Assembly: GCA_016192455.1 (NCBI GenBank)
Contig: JACPUC010000011.1
Coordinates: forward strand, 1 to 64,000
Length of the DNA: 64,000 bases
DNA from: Candidatus Tectimicrobiota bacterium
Lineage (GTDB): Bacteria; JACPUC01
Direction: 5' to 3'
A program made the translations under genes and the position numbers. A model generated the notes under the pieces. That model searched no databases and was not told the origin of the DNA. It saw nothing but the letters and a program-made list of their open reading frames with translations. Below, piece after piece: positions 33,569-43,002 of the stretch (the stretch's first letter is position 1; each line of letters opens with the position of its first letter).

Positions 33569-34645
33569 ATGCGTGGCTTCCGGCAATGGCTCCCAGTGGG
33601 GCGGCTCTCCCTGCTGGCGGTGTGCTTCATCCTAGGCGGGGCTCTCGGCTGGGTCGGCGGCGCTGACGCGGCCACGGTCTATGTGAAGACAGAGAGCGCG
33701 AAGATTTACTCCACGGCGGGCAAGCAGTCGTTCGCCATCCGGGTGGTGGAGCGCGCCCAGCGAGGCGCACCTCTCAGCGTGCTCTCCGAGAGCCGAGTTG
33801 GAGGCGCGCTCTGGCTGCAGGTTCGCACCGCGACCGGACAGACGGGCTGGATTGAGGCCTCCGAGACGAGCGAGGGGTCGCAGGCGCTGCGGGGCGGCGG
33901 CCAGGCGGCAAGCTCCGAGGCGGCCCCTGGAGCCGCCGGGGCGGCGCCCTCGGCAGCCACAGGTGGCGAGAAGCGGGCGGCGGGGCGCGGCGATGGCGGC
34001 GCGACCACCTCAGACGATGCCTCCCCGGCGCCCGGCGGCGGAGGCGCCCTCGTGACACCGACCGCTGGGGCGGCTCAGCCCGGCCGGCCTGGATCGGCGC
34101 TTCCCGGCGAACTGCAGGCCTCGTCCGGAAGCCAGGGCAAACCGTCGGCCGACGCGTCGTATGGCCCGCCGCCGCCCGCCAGCCTGCCGGCGTCGCTGCG
34201 CTCGCGGGTCGATCAGCTCTATGCCTCCAAGCAGAGTGAGTCGCTCGATGTCGAGGGCATCTCGATCGAGTCGCAGGACCCCAAGTACAAAGACTACTTC
34301 GCGTCCCTCCTGAAGCTCATCGGCGGCAAGTTCACCTACCCCATGGAAGCCTTCCAGGCGCGCATCGAAGGCCGCGTCTACCTGAAGTTCGTGCTGAAGA
34401 AAGATGGCGTGCTGCGGGGGGTACAGGTCGTCACCACTTCCGGGTTCGACGTCCTGGATCACGCCGCCATCAAGGCTATTGACAACGCCGCGCCCTTCCC
34501 GCCCTTCCCGCCATCGGTGCAAAGCGAGGAGCTGGGTGTCCTCATCGACTTCCTCTATGCGCCGGTCTACCCCGAGGGTGGTCCGAAAGTCCAGTACGGG
34601 GGCGAGGATCTGATTGACGAAGCGCGCGGTTATAAGAAGCGCTAG
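33569..34645 (+). CDS. Secreted/anchored protein with SH3-like and TonB C-terminal domains
   Basis: The protein has 358 residues from ATG at 33569, after TAGGAGAG. Residues 10-32 are a signal peptide or anchor (LSLLAVCFILGGALGWVGGADA). Residues 35-95 form a bacterial SH3-like domain (VYVKTESAKIYSTAGKQSFAIRVVER...WLQVRTATGQTGWIEAS). A long Gly/Ala/Pro/Ser linker follows (100-215). The last 100 residues are a TonB C-terminal domain (RIEGRVYLKFVLKKDGVLRGVQV...LDHAAIKAIDNAAPFPPFP). Such proteins link energised inner-membrane motors to the envelope or bind peptidoglycan; no ExbBD genes are adjacent. Confidence 0.85.
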   Translation: MRGFRQWLPVGRLSLLAVCFILGGALGWVGGADAATVYVKTESAKIYSTAGKQSFAIRVVERAQRGAPLSVLSESRVGGALWLQVRTATGQTGWIEASETSEGSQALRGGGQAASSEAAPGAAGAAPSAATGGEKRAAGRGDGGATTSDDASPAPGGGGALVTPTAGAAQPGRPGSALPGELQASSGSQGKPSADASYGPPPPASLPASLRSRVDQLYASKQSESLDVEGISIESQDPKYKDYFASLLKLIGGKFTYPMEAFQARIEGRVYLKFVLKKDGVLRGVQVVTTSGFDVLDHAAIKAIDNAAPFPPFPPSVQSEELGVLIDFLYAPVYPEGGPKVQYGGEDLIDEARGYKKR

Positions 34646-34765
34646 GCGGTCCTCCTTCCATCAAGGCAGAAGGCGCAGGCGGGCTGCCGGGGAGCGACCC
34701 CAAGGGGGCGACCGCGGCCGGGCAGCGCGCCTGTTCCTTGGCGCACGCTGGGGCCGCGGATGAAA

Positions 34766-34796
34766 CGGGCCCGCAGGCATCCCGCCTGCGGGCCCG
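34766..34796. terminator. Strong bidirectional hairpin terminator
   Basis: A perfect 13-bp stem, CGGGCCCGCAGGC with GCCTGCGGGCCCG, encloses the five-base loop ATCCC. It lies between the convergent TonB-like and rhomboid genes. The T-run is missing, as is common in high-GC genomes. Confidence 0.7.
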
Positions 34797-34874
34797 CGCG
34801 TGGCCGGGGAATCGCATCGGTTTCGGCGGCGCGCGCCTCCCCTTTTCCCTTGCCGCGCCGCGGGGCGCTCCCCG

Positions 34875-35717
34875 CTACCAGCGGCGCGGTTTCCCCTTTT
34901 TCAAGGTGCGCCGCTCCCGCCGCGTCAAGCTGCCCATCCCGTGCCGCGAAATCTTGTCGAGAATGGGGTCGATCTCCTTGCGGATGAACTCGTCCCGGCT
35001 CAGCTCCTCCTCGACCTGGTGACGGAGGAGCATCTCCCGTTTGCGGAGTTTGTAGTGGTGGTAGCGCCGCTCCATGTGCCGCTCGTAGCGCAGGAACACG
35101 AAGCCGAAGAGCAAGCCGCCCAGGTGGGCGAAATGGCTGACCCCGCCGCCGCGCGCCGGCACCGCCAGGTAGAGCTCCAGTAACCCGAAGAGCACCACGA
35201 AGTGCTTGGCCTTCATCGGGAAGAGGAAGAAGACCAGCACCTCACGGTTCGGGAAGAGCATGCCGAAGGCGAGGAGAATTCCGAAGACGGCGCCGGAGGC
35301 GCCGATCGTGGGCGCGTAGAACCCACTTACGGCCCAGCCGAGGAGCTCGGCGGATAGGCTGGTCAAGACGATGGTCAGCCCTGCGCCGATGCCGCAGAAG
35401 AAGTAGTAGAGCAGGAACTTGCGCTCGCCCACCTGACGCTCAACGTCGCTGCCGAACATCCACAGGGCCAGCATATTGAACAGGATGTGAAAGACGTCGG
35501 CATGGAAGAACAGGTACGTGCCAAGCTGCCAGATCATGCCCTGGCCGATGAGGCGCGCCGGCGTCAAGCCAAAGTAGGACCAAAAACCTCCCGGCGACAT
35601 GCCGCCGATCTCGAGGAGCCACTGCAGGATGAAAATGCTGGTGTTGACGGTAATGAGCAGCTTCACCGCATTGGTCAGCGGGCCGCCGAAGCGCAAGGTC
35701 GACCCTTCCCTGAGCAT
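34875..35717 (-). CDS. Rhomboid family intramembrane serine protease
   Basis: The protein has 280 residues from ATG at 35717, with GGGGAG upstream; the 143 extra track residues are Arg/Pro-rich and unsupported. The catalytic pair is visible: S141 in the GASG motif (TIGASGAVFG) and H198 in HFAHLGGLLFG. The oxyanion-side helix has FHADVFHILFNMLALWMFG with the H and N residues. Six membrane helices precede a charged C-terminal tail (RRYHHYKLRKREMLL...LDKISRHGMGSLTRRE), a cytoplasmic domain frequent in bacterial rhomboids. It cleaves membrane proteins within the bilayer; substrates are unknown. Confidence 0.93.
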   Translation of the reverse strand: MLREGSTLRFGGPLTNAVKLLITVNTSIFILQWLLEIGGMSPGGFWSYFGLTPARLIGQGMIWQLGTYLFFHADVFHILFNMLALWMFGSDVERQVGERKFLLYYFFCGIGAGLTIVLTSLSAELLGWAVSGFYAPTIGASGAVFGILLAFGMLFPNREVLVFFLFPMKAKHFVVLFGLLELYLAVPARGGGVSHFAHLGGLLFGFVFLRYERHMERRYHHYKLRKREMLLRHQVEEELSRDEFIRKEIDPILDKISRHGMGSLTRRERRTLKKGKPRRW

Positions 35718-36081
35718 AAGCTCTCCCCACCCTGGATGCAATCCCCACCTTCCGGCGCTGGTCGAGGCCGAAGTGGCCCACGGGCTCGGACGTGGCGCCG
35801 GCGCAAGCCGCTGCAGCAAGGCCCTTGCGGCGCTCCTCCGGCAGGCCAGTCCTGGGCCCCGCTGCTGCGTAGTGCGCGCCCGCGGGAGAGGAGGGAGAGC
35901 CTTTGGGGAGCAGGCCTGAAGTGCCATGCCCGGTGCGCGGCTGCGGTGAACGGCTGGGGCGAGGCGCGGGGAAGGATGCCCGGCCGGACGCGAAGCGGGG
36001 CGGCGCGGCGCCGCCCGCGAGACTTGACGATCAGCCTGCCGATCGAGCACGGCGATCGCGCCGATTGCCGCTGGCTCGCCA

Positions 36082-36275
36082 GTGTGCTGTTTCACAAATT
36101 GTATCGCAAGAATTTGCGCGGGCGCCTCGCCCCTCGCGCACCCCAACTACGCGAGCTGCGTAGCAGCTCGCGGGGAGTGCGGGTGTGGGGGAGCAAGCGT
36201 CCCCCACAAAAAATTCCCCCCGCAGATGGCACGAAGAAGGCGTCGAATTTAGGATGGAACTTGTGAGACGTAACA
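36082..36275. repeat. Modular palindromic repeat, copy 4 (with GCGAGCTG/CAGCTCGC module)
   Basis: Order on the plus strand: gtgctgtttcacaaattgt, a cctcgcccctcgcgcacccc block, tacgcgagctgcgtagcagctcgcg hairpin, gtgggggagcaagcgtcccccac hairpin, aaaaaattccccccgcagat, then ggcacgaagaaggcgtcgaa and gacgtaacacta, which runs into the stop codon of the HD-GYP gene. Both ends match copy 3 at 29.1 kb, while the central hairpin is different. Confidence 0.8.
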
Positions 36276-37304
36276 CTAGCCGGACAAGTCGCCGTGCAGC
36301 ATGAGGATCATGCGCCGGAAGACCTCGTCCTCGAAGTGGCCGGCCATCTGATTGCGCATGAGCTGCAAGGCCGGATAGGGCGCCATGGCGTCCCGATAGC
36401 AGCGTTTCGTCGTCAGTGCGTCGTAGACGTCGGAGACCGCGGCGATCTTGGCGTAGTCGGCGATCTCGGCACGGAGGAGTCCGCAGGGGTAGCCGCTGCC
36501 GTCACACTTCTCATGGTGTTGGAAGATGACCTGCTGCGAGGTCTCGACGATGGAAGGCTTGTCCTTCACCATCTCAAGGCCGAAGAGCGGATGTTGCTTC
36601 ATGACGGCCCACTCCTCATCGCTGAGGGGGCCTGGTTTATTCAGGATGCACTCGGAGATCTGGCTCTTGCCGATGTCGTGCAGGAGCGCGCCCAGCCCGA
36701 TGTCGTGGAGCTGCTGCTTCTCGCTGACCCCCAGGGCGCGGGCGAGGGCGATGGAGAAGGTGGCGACATTCACCGAGTGCGTGTAGGTGTAGTAGTCATA
36801 GGAGAGGAGTTTCAGGACCGAGAAGAGCGCCATCCTGTCCGAAAGCAGGTACTCCACCATGTTCGCCACGAGATCGTGGGACTTCTCGATGTTATTCCCC
36901 GAGCGTGGATCTTCGAGAATCTTGTACACTCGGAACTTGGCCGCGTCGTAGACGATCTTGGAGCGTTGCTCGAACGGAATCGTCTGATCACGGGCCAGCA
37001 TCCCCAGGTTGCGCTCGACGAACTCGCAGTACGTGTCGCGGTCTTCCTGAAGGATATAAACGGTGCTGACGTTATTCTTCAGCAGGCGCTCGCAGTCCTT
37101 CCTGGTGAAGGGGGTTTGCCAGTCCCGGTAGCGGACGAAGCGATGGTTCGAGTACTGCAGGTAGATGTCGAAGTCGGTCTGGCCGTAGAGGTGGAGGTCT
37201 TTCAGCGGCAGGGGGACGTAGATGCGGCCGTCGCGTTCATCGGTGCAGGCCCGGTCCGCTTGCACACCAGGAAATTGCACGGGCTGGAGAGTTGCCTGCT
37301 GCAT
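36276..37304 (-). CDS. HD-GYP domain phosphodiesterase (probable c-di-GMP signalling)
   Basis: The protein has about 342 residues from ATG at 37304; an ATG 13 codons earlier is also possible. The C-terminal half is an HD-GYP domain: the HD dyad in LGALLHDIGKSQI, then HHEKCDGSGYP for the GYP signature, then SDVYDALTTKRCYRDAM. The N-terminal 150 residues (YVPLPLKDLHLYGQTDFDIYLQYSNHRFVRYRDW) resemble the DUF3391-like or PilZ-like sensor region found before HD-GYP domains in some species. It probably hydrolyses cyclic di-GMP to control motility or adhesion. It is a single gene. Confidence 0.9.
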   Translation of the reverse strand: MQQATLQPVQFPGVQADRACTDERDGRIYVPLPLKDLHLYGQTDFDIYLQYSNHRFVRYRDWQTPFTRKDCERLLKNNVSTVYILQEDRDTYCEFVERNLGMLARDQTIPFEQRSKIVYDAAKFRVYKILEDPRSGNNIEKSHDLVANMVEYLLSDRMALFSVLKLLSYDYYTYTHSVNVATFSIALARALGVSEKQQLHDIGLGALLHDIGKSQISECILNKPGPLSDEEWAVMKQHPLFGLEMVKDKPSIVETSQQVIFQHHEKCDGSGYPCGLLRAEIADYAKIAAVSDVYDALTTKRCYRDAMAPYPALQLMRNQMAGHFEDEVFRRMILMLHGDLSG

Positions 37305-38110
37305 GCCGCAAACCCGCCTCTCCGTTCGGCCTTCGCCGCACACCTGGGGAGGTCACCCGGCGAGGGATCGGTAGAGGAAGAGGTGTCCGTCACTCTCTGG
37401 CGCCTTGCATGCTGTCCCGCATCGGCGCGTCGCTGCCCACGTGAGCGGGGCAAGGAGATGTTGGGCGGTGACCTGCTGGGAGGGGCCGGCTGGTTCACCG
37501 GGCGCCTGCTCGCAAGCCTGGCCTCGTGAGCCAAGAGCCGTCCGTCACCACCTCGTGGTGGGATCTCTCCCTTTCCCTAGCACCCCGTGATCGTCGCGCG
37601 GTGATCATCAGGGCAATCCACTGGGACCTCCTCAATCCAGGCTGCTCGGGCCACACCTGGGCCACGATGGCGCCACCTGTGGGGGGACGTTCGAGCACGA
37701 GGCTGTCTCCAACGTTCTGCCCGTTCTTTGTATCGGCATTTTGGGCGAAAGCTTGATAACGGGCCTGGAATTGGAGAGGGGGTGCGGTCAAGGCGCGACA
37801 TGGCGCCGGGAGCGGGACGCGCTGGGCGCCGCTGCAGGCGCGGCGAAGCCGGGGGGCGTCAGCTCGGCCCCGCAGCCGCGCCCTGCTCCGCCACCACCCT
37901 TGCCTCCGGTGCGGCTGGGCGACGCGGACGAGATGAGTGTGTGACATAGTAGTACGAGGACAGAGCGATTTGTTCTCTTGCCGGCAACATTCTCCGCTTT
38001 GCGCGGTTGCCGCCAAACGGGTGCGGCCTCGGCATATCAGCAGGAAAGACCAACCTCGGCGATGCCGCGCCGCCACCCGTCGCTTTCCGTTCCAGGCGTT
38101 TCACCCCCTC
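37305..38110. other. Long intergenic region, no supported gene
   Basis: About 800 bases. The largest ORF (37495-38076, minus) is Arg-rich in its first half; its middle (RYQAFAQNADTKNGQNVGDSLVLERPPTGG) looks more protein-like but matches no family and lacks a ribosome site. It could be a decayed gene. No hairpin or repeat copy was found. Confidence 0.35.
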
Positions 38111-38581
38111 TCACGGCGCGCGGGCGATCCACGTCTCCTCGAAGGGCGCCTTCGCCGCCCGCAGCATCAGGTTGATGGGGCAGTGCCGGCGCACCACGGC
38201 GGCCAGCTCCTCCACTTTCTCCTGCGGCTGCTCGGTGGTGATGGTGACGCGCAGCGTCACCTGCTGGAACCCCGGGTAGCTCTCCTCGATCCCCCCCAGG
38301 GCGCGGGGGTTCAACACTCCGTCCGCCTCGGCCTCCCAGGCGCTGTACTTGAGTCCCACCCTGCGGGCGTGAATGCGCGACATCACCGAGGTGCAGCTCA
38401 CCAGGGCCCCGAGGAAGTAGTCCATCGGCGCCGGCGCCTTGTCGGTGCCGCCCCGGTTGCGCTTCTCGTCGGTGCGGAACGGCGGGTAGTCTTCGGCGTA
38501 GACGAGGTTCTCAACACGGTCAACCCACACAGCCTTGACGTGCATGGTGAGGGCGCCGGGAATTGGTTCGATGCCGGGCAT
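38111..38581 (-). CDS. OsmC/Ohr family protein (cysteine form)
   Basis: The protein has 156 residues from ATG at 38581, with GGAGG seven bases upstream. Both redox cysteines are present: MDYFLGALVSCTSVMSRIHARR for the peroxidatic site and VVRRHCPINLML for the resolving one. It begins with MHVKAVWVDRVENLVYAEDYPPFRTDE, typical of OsmC proteins. It should reduce organic hydroperoxides in the cytoplasm. It is useful as an internal comparison for the UGA-containing OsmC-like gene at 8066: here the codon at the matching site is Cys. Confidence 0.9.
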   Translation of the reverse strand: MPGIEPIPGALTMHVKAVWVDRVENLVYAEDYPPFRTDEKRNRGGTDKAPAPMDYFLGALVSCTSVMSRIHARRVGLKYSAWEAEADGVLNPRALGGIEESYPGFQQVTLRVTITTEQPQEKVEELAAVVRRHCPINLMLRAAKAPFEETWIARAP

Positions 38582-38854
38582 AGGGTTTCCTCCCATCCAA
38601 CTCCAGCTTCAGGGCGCGGAGAGGCGCCGCTGTTCCAGACCCGACGAGGCGGCGCGCGGCGGCAACGGCAGGAGCAACGAGAGGTGCGCGCCCGAGCCGC
38701 GCCGTGAGCGAGCGCGCTCGTCATCCCTGGCGGCCGCGGGCAGGGGCCACCTGACCAGGACCTGCCGCGGCGCGGCTATCCTACACCGTTTCGTGCCTCG
38801 GGTCATGCCGGTTCGCGCCGTCGCGGCAGGCTGCTCGGCCGCCGGGTGGGCTGG

Positions 38855-39598
38855 CTACACCGCTGTCAGGTTGGTCAGGAAGGGGAAAGCCTGGAGGAGG
38901 TAGCTGGAGAGGATTGTCATGTAGTTGGTCACCATGAGGACGCCGATGAAGATGAGGAAGACGCCGCTGGCCGCTGAGACGAGCGGCATGTAGCGCCTGA
39001 TGCGGCTGAAGGAGGCGAAGGCCTTCTGCGTCACCACCGCTGAAGCGATGAAGGGGATGGCCAGGCCCAGGGAGTAGGCCCCCAGCAGCATGACGCCGGT
39101 GGTGAGCTTCTCCTGGGTGCCGGCGAGAAAGAGGATGGTTCCCAGCACCGGCCCGATGCAGGGCGTCCAGCCGGCGCCGAAGGCGGCGCCCACGGCGGTG
39201 GAGCCGATGTAGCCCGAGGGCTTGTTGTGGAAGTGGAAGCGCTTCTCGCCCATGAGGAACTTCAGCTTCAGCACGCCGGAGATGTAGAGGCCGAAGGCAA
39301 TGACGATAATTCCGGCGCCGAGCGTCAAGGCGCGCTGGTAGGCCAGGAGGAGCTGTCCGAGGAACGTCGCCGTGGCGCCGAAGGCGACGAAGATGAGCGA
39401 GAAGCCGAGGACGAAGGCGAGGGTATGCTGCAGGGCGAGCCGCATGTGGGTGCGCGTGGCGCCCTTCATCAGCTCCTCGTGCGACATGCCGGTGATGAAC
39501 GACAGGTACGAGGGAACCAGCGGCAACACGCAGGGTGAGATGAACGAGATGAAGCCGGCGGCGAAGGCCAGAAAGATAGAGACTTCGGGTGCAGCCAT
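38855..39598 (-). CDS. ccdA: CcdA/DsbD-type thiol-disulfide membrane transporter
   Basis: The protein has 247 residues and six membrane helices. The paired redox cysteines are in place: FISFISPCVLPLVPSY in helix 1 and FGAGWTPCIGPVLGTIL in helix 4. CcdA carries reducing equivalents from cytoplasmic thioredoxin to the outside for cytochrome c maturation or envelope repair. No ccm or resA gene is near. It is 270 bases upstream of the OsmC gene on the same strand; both concern thiol redox, but co-transcription is not shown. Confidence 0.93.
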   Translation of the reverse strand: MAAPEVSIFLAFAAGFISFISPCVLPLVPSYLSFITGMSHEELMKGATRTHMRLALQHTLAFVLGFSLIFVAFGATATFLGQLLLAYQRALTLGAGIIVIAFGLYISGVLKLKFLMGEKRFHFHNKPSGYIGSTAVGAAFGAGWTPCIGPVLGTILFLAGTQEKLTTGVMLLGAYSLGLAIPFIASAVVTQKAFASFSRIRRYMPLVSAASGVFLIFIGVLMVTNYMTILSSYLLQAFPFLTNLTAV

Positions 39599-40746
39599 AT
39601 GCGCGTCTGCCTTTAGATTGCTCTCAGCTCACCTCTCTCGAGAGCTGAGCATCGAGGGGAACTTCACTTTCGCTCTTTCCCTGGTCATGAACCACGGATG
39701 AACGATGAACCACAGATGAACACAGATAAACACAGATGATCCCTCTCCCCCTGGGAGAGGGTCAGGGTGAGGGGCTAAAGGCTATCCCTGTTCATCAGTG
39801 GTTCTTACCAGTGTTCACTCTCAGGTTTCTTGCTGCCTCGTCGAGCCGACTCCGGCGGGGCGCGTTGGCACTCCCCCTTTGGCGCCGCGTCCGCGGGGCG
39901 GCTTCCGCCCCTGGCGGTTACCAGCCTGCTTGGCTCGGCGCGGCGGATTTCCCCGCCCCAGGCGGAAGGGGGTCGCCTCCGTTTCACTGCCTGGTAACGC
40001 CCGCGCGGGCTTCTTTATTCCATACCTGGTGGAGAGTGGCGCTTGAGCCGCGCCGGCCGGCTTCCGGCAGCGCGCCGAGGCGTCATGGCGCCGTCGGCCC
40101 GCGCTGCAGGAGGCCGTTCCGAAACCTTCCCTACAATCTGCGTCCTAAGCCGCCGCCAGGCAATACCCTGAACGACCTATTGCATCAAGAACGGCGGTTG
40201 GCCCGCGGCGAATACCTCCCACGCAGGGGGCAGGGGCGCTTCGGCAGCCTCGCCGTCGATTTCGCGCTGCCTCGAAAATAAGCGTCTACGTGGTTGATTT
40301 GATGACGTGACGGTGAGGCTGACGTTCGTGCGCCCGGTGTCCTTCACCTCTGCGCTCTTTGCGTCTCTACGGTTCAATGGAGTGCACCGCGGAGACGCAG
40401 AGGACGCGGAGAAGGGAGGGGAAGGACCCAGCGCTCGACACGGATGCACACTGACATCCGCCTCCGTCCACGGTTCCTTGCATGCCGATGGTAGGGGCGA
40501 TTCGCGAACCGCCCCTACGGTCGATGGCATGGAAGCCTGCTGAGAAAGAAGTGTCCGCTTCTTTTCATGACCTTGCCGGCGGGCCGCAAACCCATTGGGA
40601 ACTGCTTGGTCAACCGGCATGTGGCGGCCGGCTCGGCGGCGCCCAACCAGCGGCACGAGCGCCCCTCGCGGCTCGGCGCGCCGGACGCCCGCCGGCGGCC
40701 CGAGGCGGCATCGAGCTGCTGAGGCGCGGCGCTGCCCGGCTGGGCG
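39599..40746. repeat. Intergenic repeat region with composite element (plus orientation)
   Basis: At 39688-39740 the words accacagatgaa/cacagataaacacagatga repeat in tandem, followed by a ccctctccccctgggagagggtcagggtgagg hairpin. From 40287 to 40608 lies the fullest copy of the composite element: gtggttgattt, gtgaggctgacgttcgtgcg, the ctctgcg/cgcagag inverted pair, ggatgcacactgacatccg, catgccgatgg, a one-mismatch CGGTTCGCGAACCG-type palindrome (40491-40518), ggtcgatggcatggaagcc and gtgtccgcttc. No gene is supported. Confidence 0.7.
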
Positions 40747-41733
40747 TTACGACAGGCCCAGCAGCTTCTGCGCCGTGCCGCCGAGGATGGCTTGCTGCTC
40801 CGCCTCGCTGAGACCCAGGTTGCCCACCGACTTCATGGCCCCGGTGAGGTCGCCGATGCCGAACGGATAGTCGCTCCCCAGCACCATGTGATCGGCGCCG
40901 AAGAGGGCATGGGCGCAGCGCATGGCGGGATCGTAGAAGGAGACCGTATCGACGTACGCCCGGCGGAACGACTCCATCGGCGGCGCCTTCAGGTTGTTGC
41001 GCACCTCCGCGTAGTGGTAGCCGCGGTTCAGGCGTTCGGCGAGGAACGGCAGGGCGCCGCCCAGATGCGGGAAGACCACCTTCAGGGTGGGGAGCTGCTC
41101 GAAGAGGCCGTTGTACACCAGGGTGGTGAACAGGAGGGTGGTCTCGAACATGTAGCCCACCAGGGCGCCCAGGTGGTAGCGCGTCATCATCGGGTTCGCG
41201 GCCGGCAGGTTCGGATGGATGAAGATCGGCACGTCCAGCTCGGCGGCCCGCCGGAAGAAGGGGACGAAGCGCTCCTCGGCAAGCGAGACGCCGTTCACAT
41301 TCGAGAAGATGCCCACCCCCAGGAGGGCGCATTCCTTGACGGCGCGCGTCAGCTCCTCGCAGGCGGCATCCACATCCCGCAGCGGCACGCTCGCCAGACC
41401 GGCCAGGCGCCCGGGGTAGTCGCGCTGCACGCCGGCCAGGTAGTCATTGATGCGGCGCGCCATGGCGACGCCGTCGTCGAGGTCCATGAAGCTGATGCCG
41501 GGGCCGCCGAAGGTCAGGACCTGCGCATCGAGACCGGCGCGGTCCATCTTGCCGAGGCGGCTCTGCGGATTGAGGAGCGGCTCGCCGATCGGCCCGAAGT
41601 CAAAGCCGCGGTAGTAGAAGAAGGTGCGTCCCTGCTCGTCGCGCTCGTAGCGAAGGCCGTACTTCTCGCCATACTCATCCAGGTACTCGAAGTATGGCTC
41701 GAACCAGAAGTGGCTGTGGAAGTCGATGCGCAT
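40747..41733 (-). CDS. Amidohydrolase 2 family (ACMSD-like) metal-dependent hydrolase/decarboxylase
   Basis: The protein has 328 residues from ATG at 41733, after GGGGAGGAG. The metal site of the family is visible: DFHSHFW at the N-terminus (HxH), the third ligand in VPIFIHPNLPAANP, a histidine in LKVVFPHLGGALPF, and the catalytic Asp in MVLGSDYPFGIGD. The TIM-barrel family includes aminocarboxymuconate-semialdehyde decarboxylase and related aromatic-acid decarboxylases. The presence of FSNVNGVSLAEERFVPFFRRAAEL fits the decarboxylase branch. Its substrate is unknown. Confidence 0.87.
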   Translation of the reverse strand: MRIDFHSHFWFEPYFEYLDEYGEKYGLRYERDEQGRTFFYYRGFDFGPIGEPLLNPQSRLGKMDRAGLDAQVLTFGGPGISFMDLDDGVAMARRINDYLAGVQRDYPGRLAGLASVPLRDVDAACEELTRAVKECALLGVGIFSNVNGVSLAEERFVPFFRRAAELDVPIFIHPNLPAANPMMTRYHLGALVGYMFETTLLFTTLVYNGLFEQLPTLKVVFPHLGGALPFLAERLNRGYHYAEVRNNLKAPPMESFRRAYVDTVSFYDPAMRCAHALFGADHMVLGSDYPFGIGDLTGAMKSVGNLGLSEAEQQAILGGTAQKLLGLS

Positions 41734-42306
41734 GATCTCCTCCCCCCGCTGGGCTTGGAACGTGGCTCCAAAGGCGTTCACCGGGCACGCGCGGCAGAAG
41801 CGCGCCGCACCTCGGAGCTGGCGCCTGCGCCGAGACGTCCTCCGCCGGGCAGGCCACGCACCGCCGCGGCGATGCCTCCGCGCGCCGTTCCACGAGTAGA
41901 GAGCATTCGCGGCTTGATCGCCGGCGCAAGCGGCCGGGGCACCCGCGCCCTCGCCCGCCCCGCGTCCGCCAAAGGGCGGCCCGGTGAGAGGACAATACGA
42001 GCCTGGCGCCGGGCTGTCAAGACATCCGGCGGCGCGCCCGACGACGACGAACGCGCCTACTCCCCGCGGCTCACGGGGGCGGCAAGGAATAGCCGGACAG
42101 GCGCCGTCGTTCTAGAAAAGGGTTGCGTAAGCACGGTGGTGCCTCTGGCGGTGGCTGTTTTCTATTCTATCTTCGAAGCGGTATCATGAGGTCTCGCGCC
42201 GCATGGGAGGCGCCCACCGCGAAGGAAGGAGGGGCGCCGCTGCGGGGCGAGGCTTGCAGCCCTGACACATTCCTGCACGCACAAGTAGAGAAGAGGAGAG
42301 ATCGAC
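41734..42306. other. Intergenic region, nothing recognised
   Basis: About 570 bases. The part up to 42010 is very GC-rich and the next 170 bases less so. ORFs crossing it are shadows. It includes the divergent promoter area of the amidohydrolase and of the small ORF at 42307. Confidence 0.35.
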
Positions 42307-42390
42307 ATGGGGAACTGGTGGAGCCTTGGCCTCGGCATCGCGCTGGTGGTCGGCGTGCTGCTCCTGCGCTGGCGCCTGGGCGTCGGCTGA
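42307..42390 (+). CDS. Possible 27-residue single-helix membrane peptide
   Basis: ATG at 42307 is preceded by AGAGGAGAGA at good distance and opens MGNWWSLGLGIALVVGVLLLRWRLGVG before a stop. It is thus one hydrophobic helix with a Trp interface at one end and Arg-Trp-Arg at the other. No family is recognised. It is too short for the ORF track. The strong ribosome site and the clean helix argue for translation; a small membrane stress or regulatory peptide is one guess. Confidence 0.4.
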   Translation: MGNWWSLGLGIALVVGVLLLRWRLGVG

Positions 42391-43002
42391 AGCGTCGACC
42401 CGAAGGACTCCGTGTGAGTCGTTCTTATCCTCTCCTTGCATCTCTGCGATCTCTGCCTCTCTGCGGTTCAATGGAGTGCACCGCCGAGACGCAGAGGGCG
42501 TCGAGGAAGCGTGATCCACGGATCGAGACGCATTTGCACGCCGATCAGTGGCCATCAGTGCTTACCAATGGTTCCTGGCGTCCCGCTTGGAGGGACGGTT
42601 CGCGAACCGCCCCTACGGGCGATGGTATGCCTGCCGGGCCTCGGCTTCATCCCTCGGTGACGGCAGCGCGCGGGTCGCGCCCGGTCGCCGGCATCTCCCC
42701 TCCACCGCGCCAGTAGCTCCTCGCTGCCACTCCTCGCTCTTCCCACGAACGAGCCGGCTGCGTTGACAGAACGCCGCCGCTGCTGCACCATTTGCTTCGT
42801 CCAGGTGATGACGTATCCGGTCCCACGGCAAGGAACAGGTCGTCCACCGTTCCAGCCTGCCGCGGCGAGCGGGTCTTCGCGGGCCGCGGTGCGCGGCGTT
42901 GCTCCATGGTTCGCACCGGGAGCCCGGAAGCCCGCGCCGCCCGGCGAAGGCATGCCTGGCCGGTCCTTATTGTTCAGCGAAGCATGACCACGAGGGGCAT
43001 GT
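42391..43002. repeat. Intergenic region with a degenerate composite repeat
   Basis: 42430-42510 carries the ctctgcctctctgcggttcaatgg/gagacgcagagggcg inverted pair of the composite element, then gcacgccgatcagtggccat and a shortened CGGTTCGCGAACCG palindrome (42592-42616) followed by gggcgatggtatgcctgccg. The rest, up to the acs-like start, has no gene; a polypurine-poor start region precedes the ATG at 43003. Confidence 0.55.

Noticed and set aside
37495-38076. 193-residue minus-strand ORF as a gene
   Set aside because: No ribosome site or family match and an Arg-rich first half; only its middle looks protein-like, so it is noted in the gap entry only.
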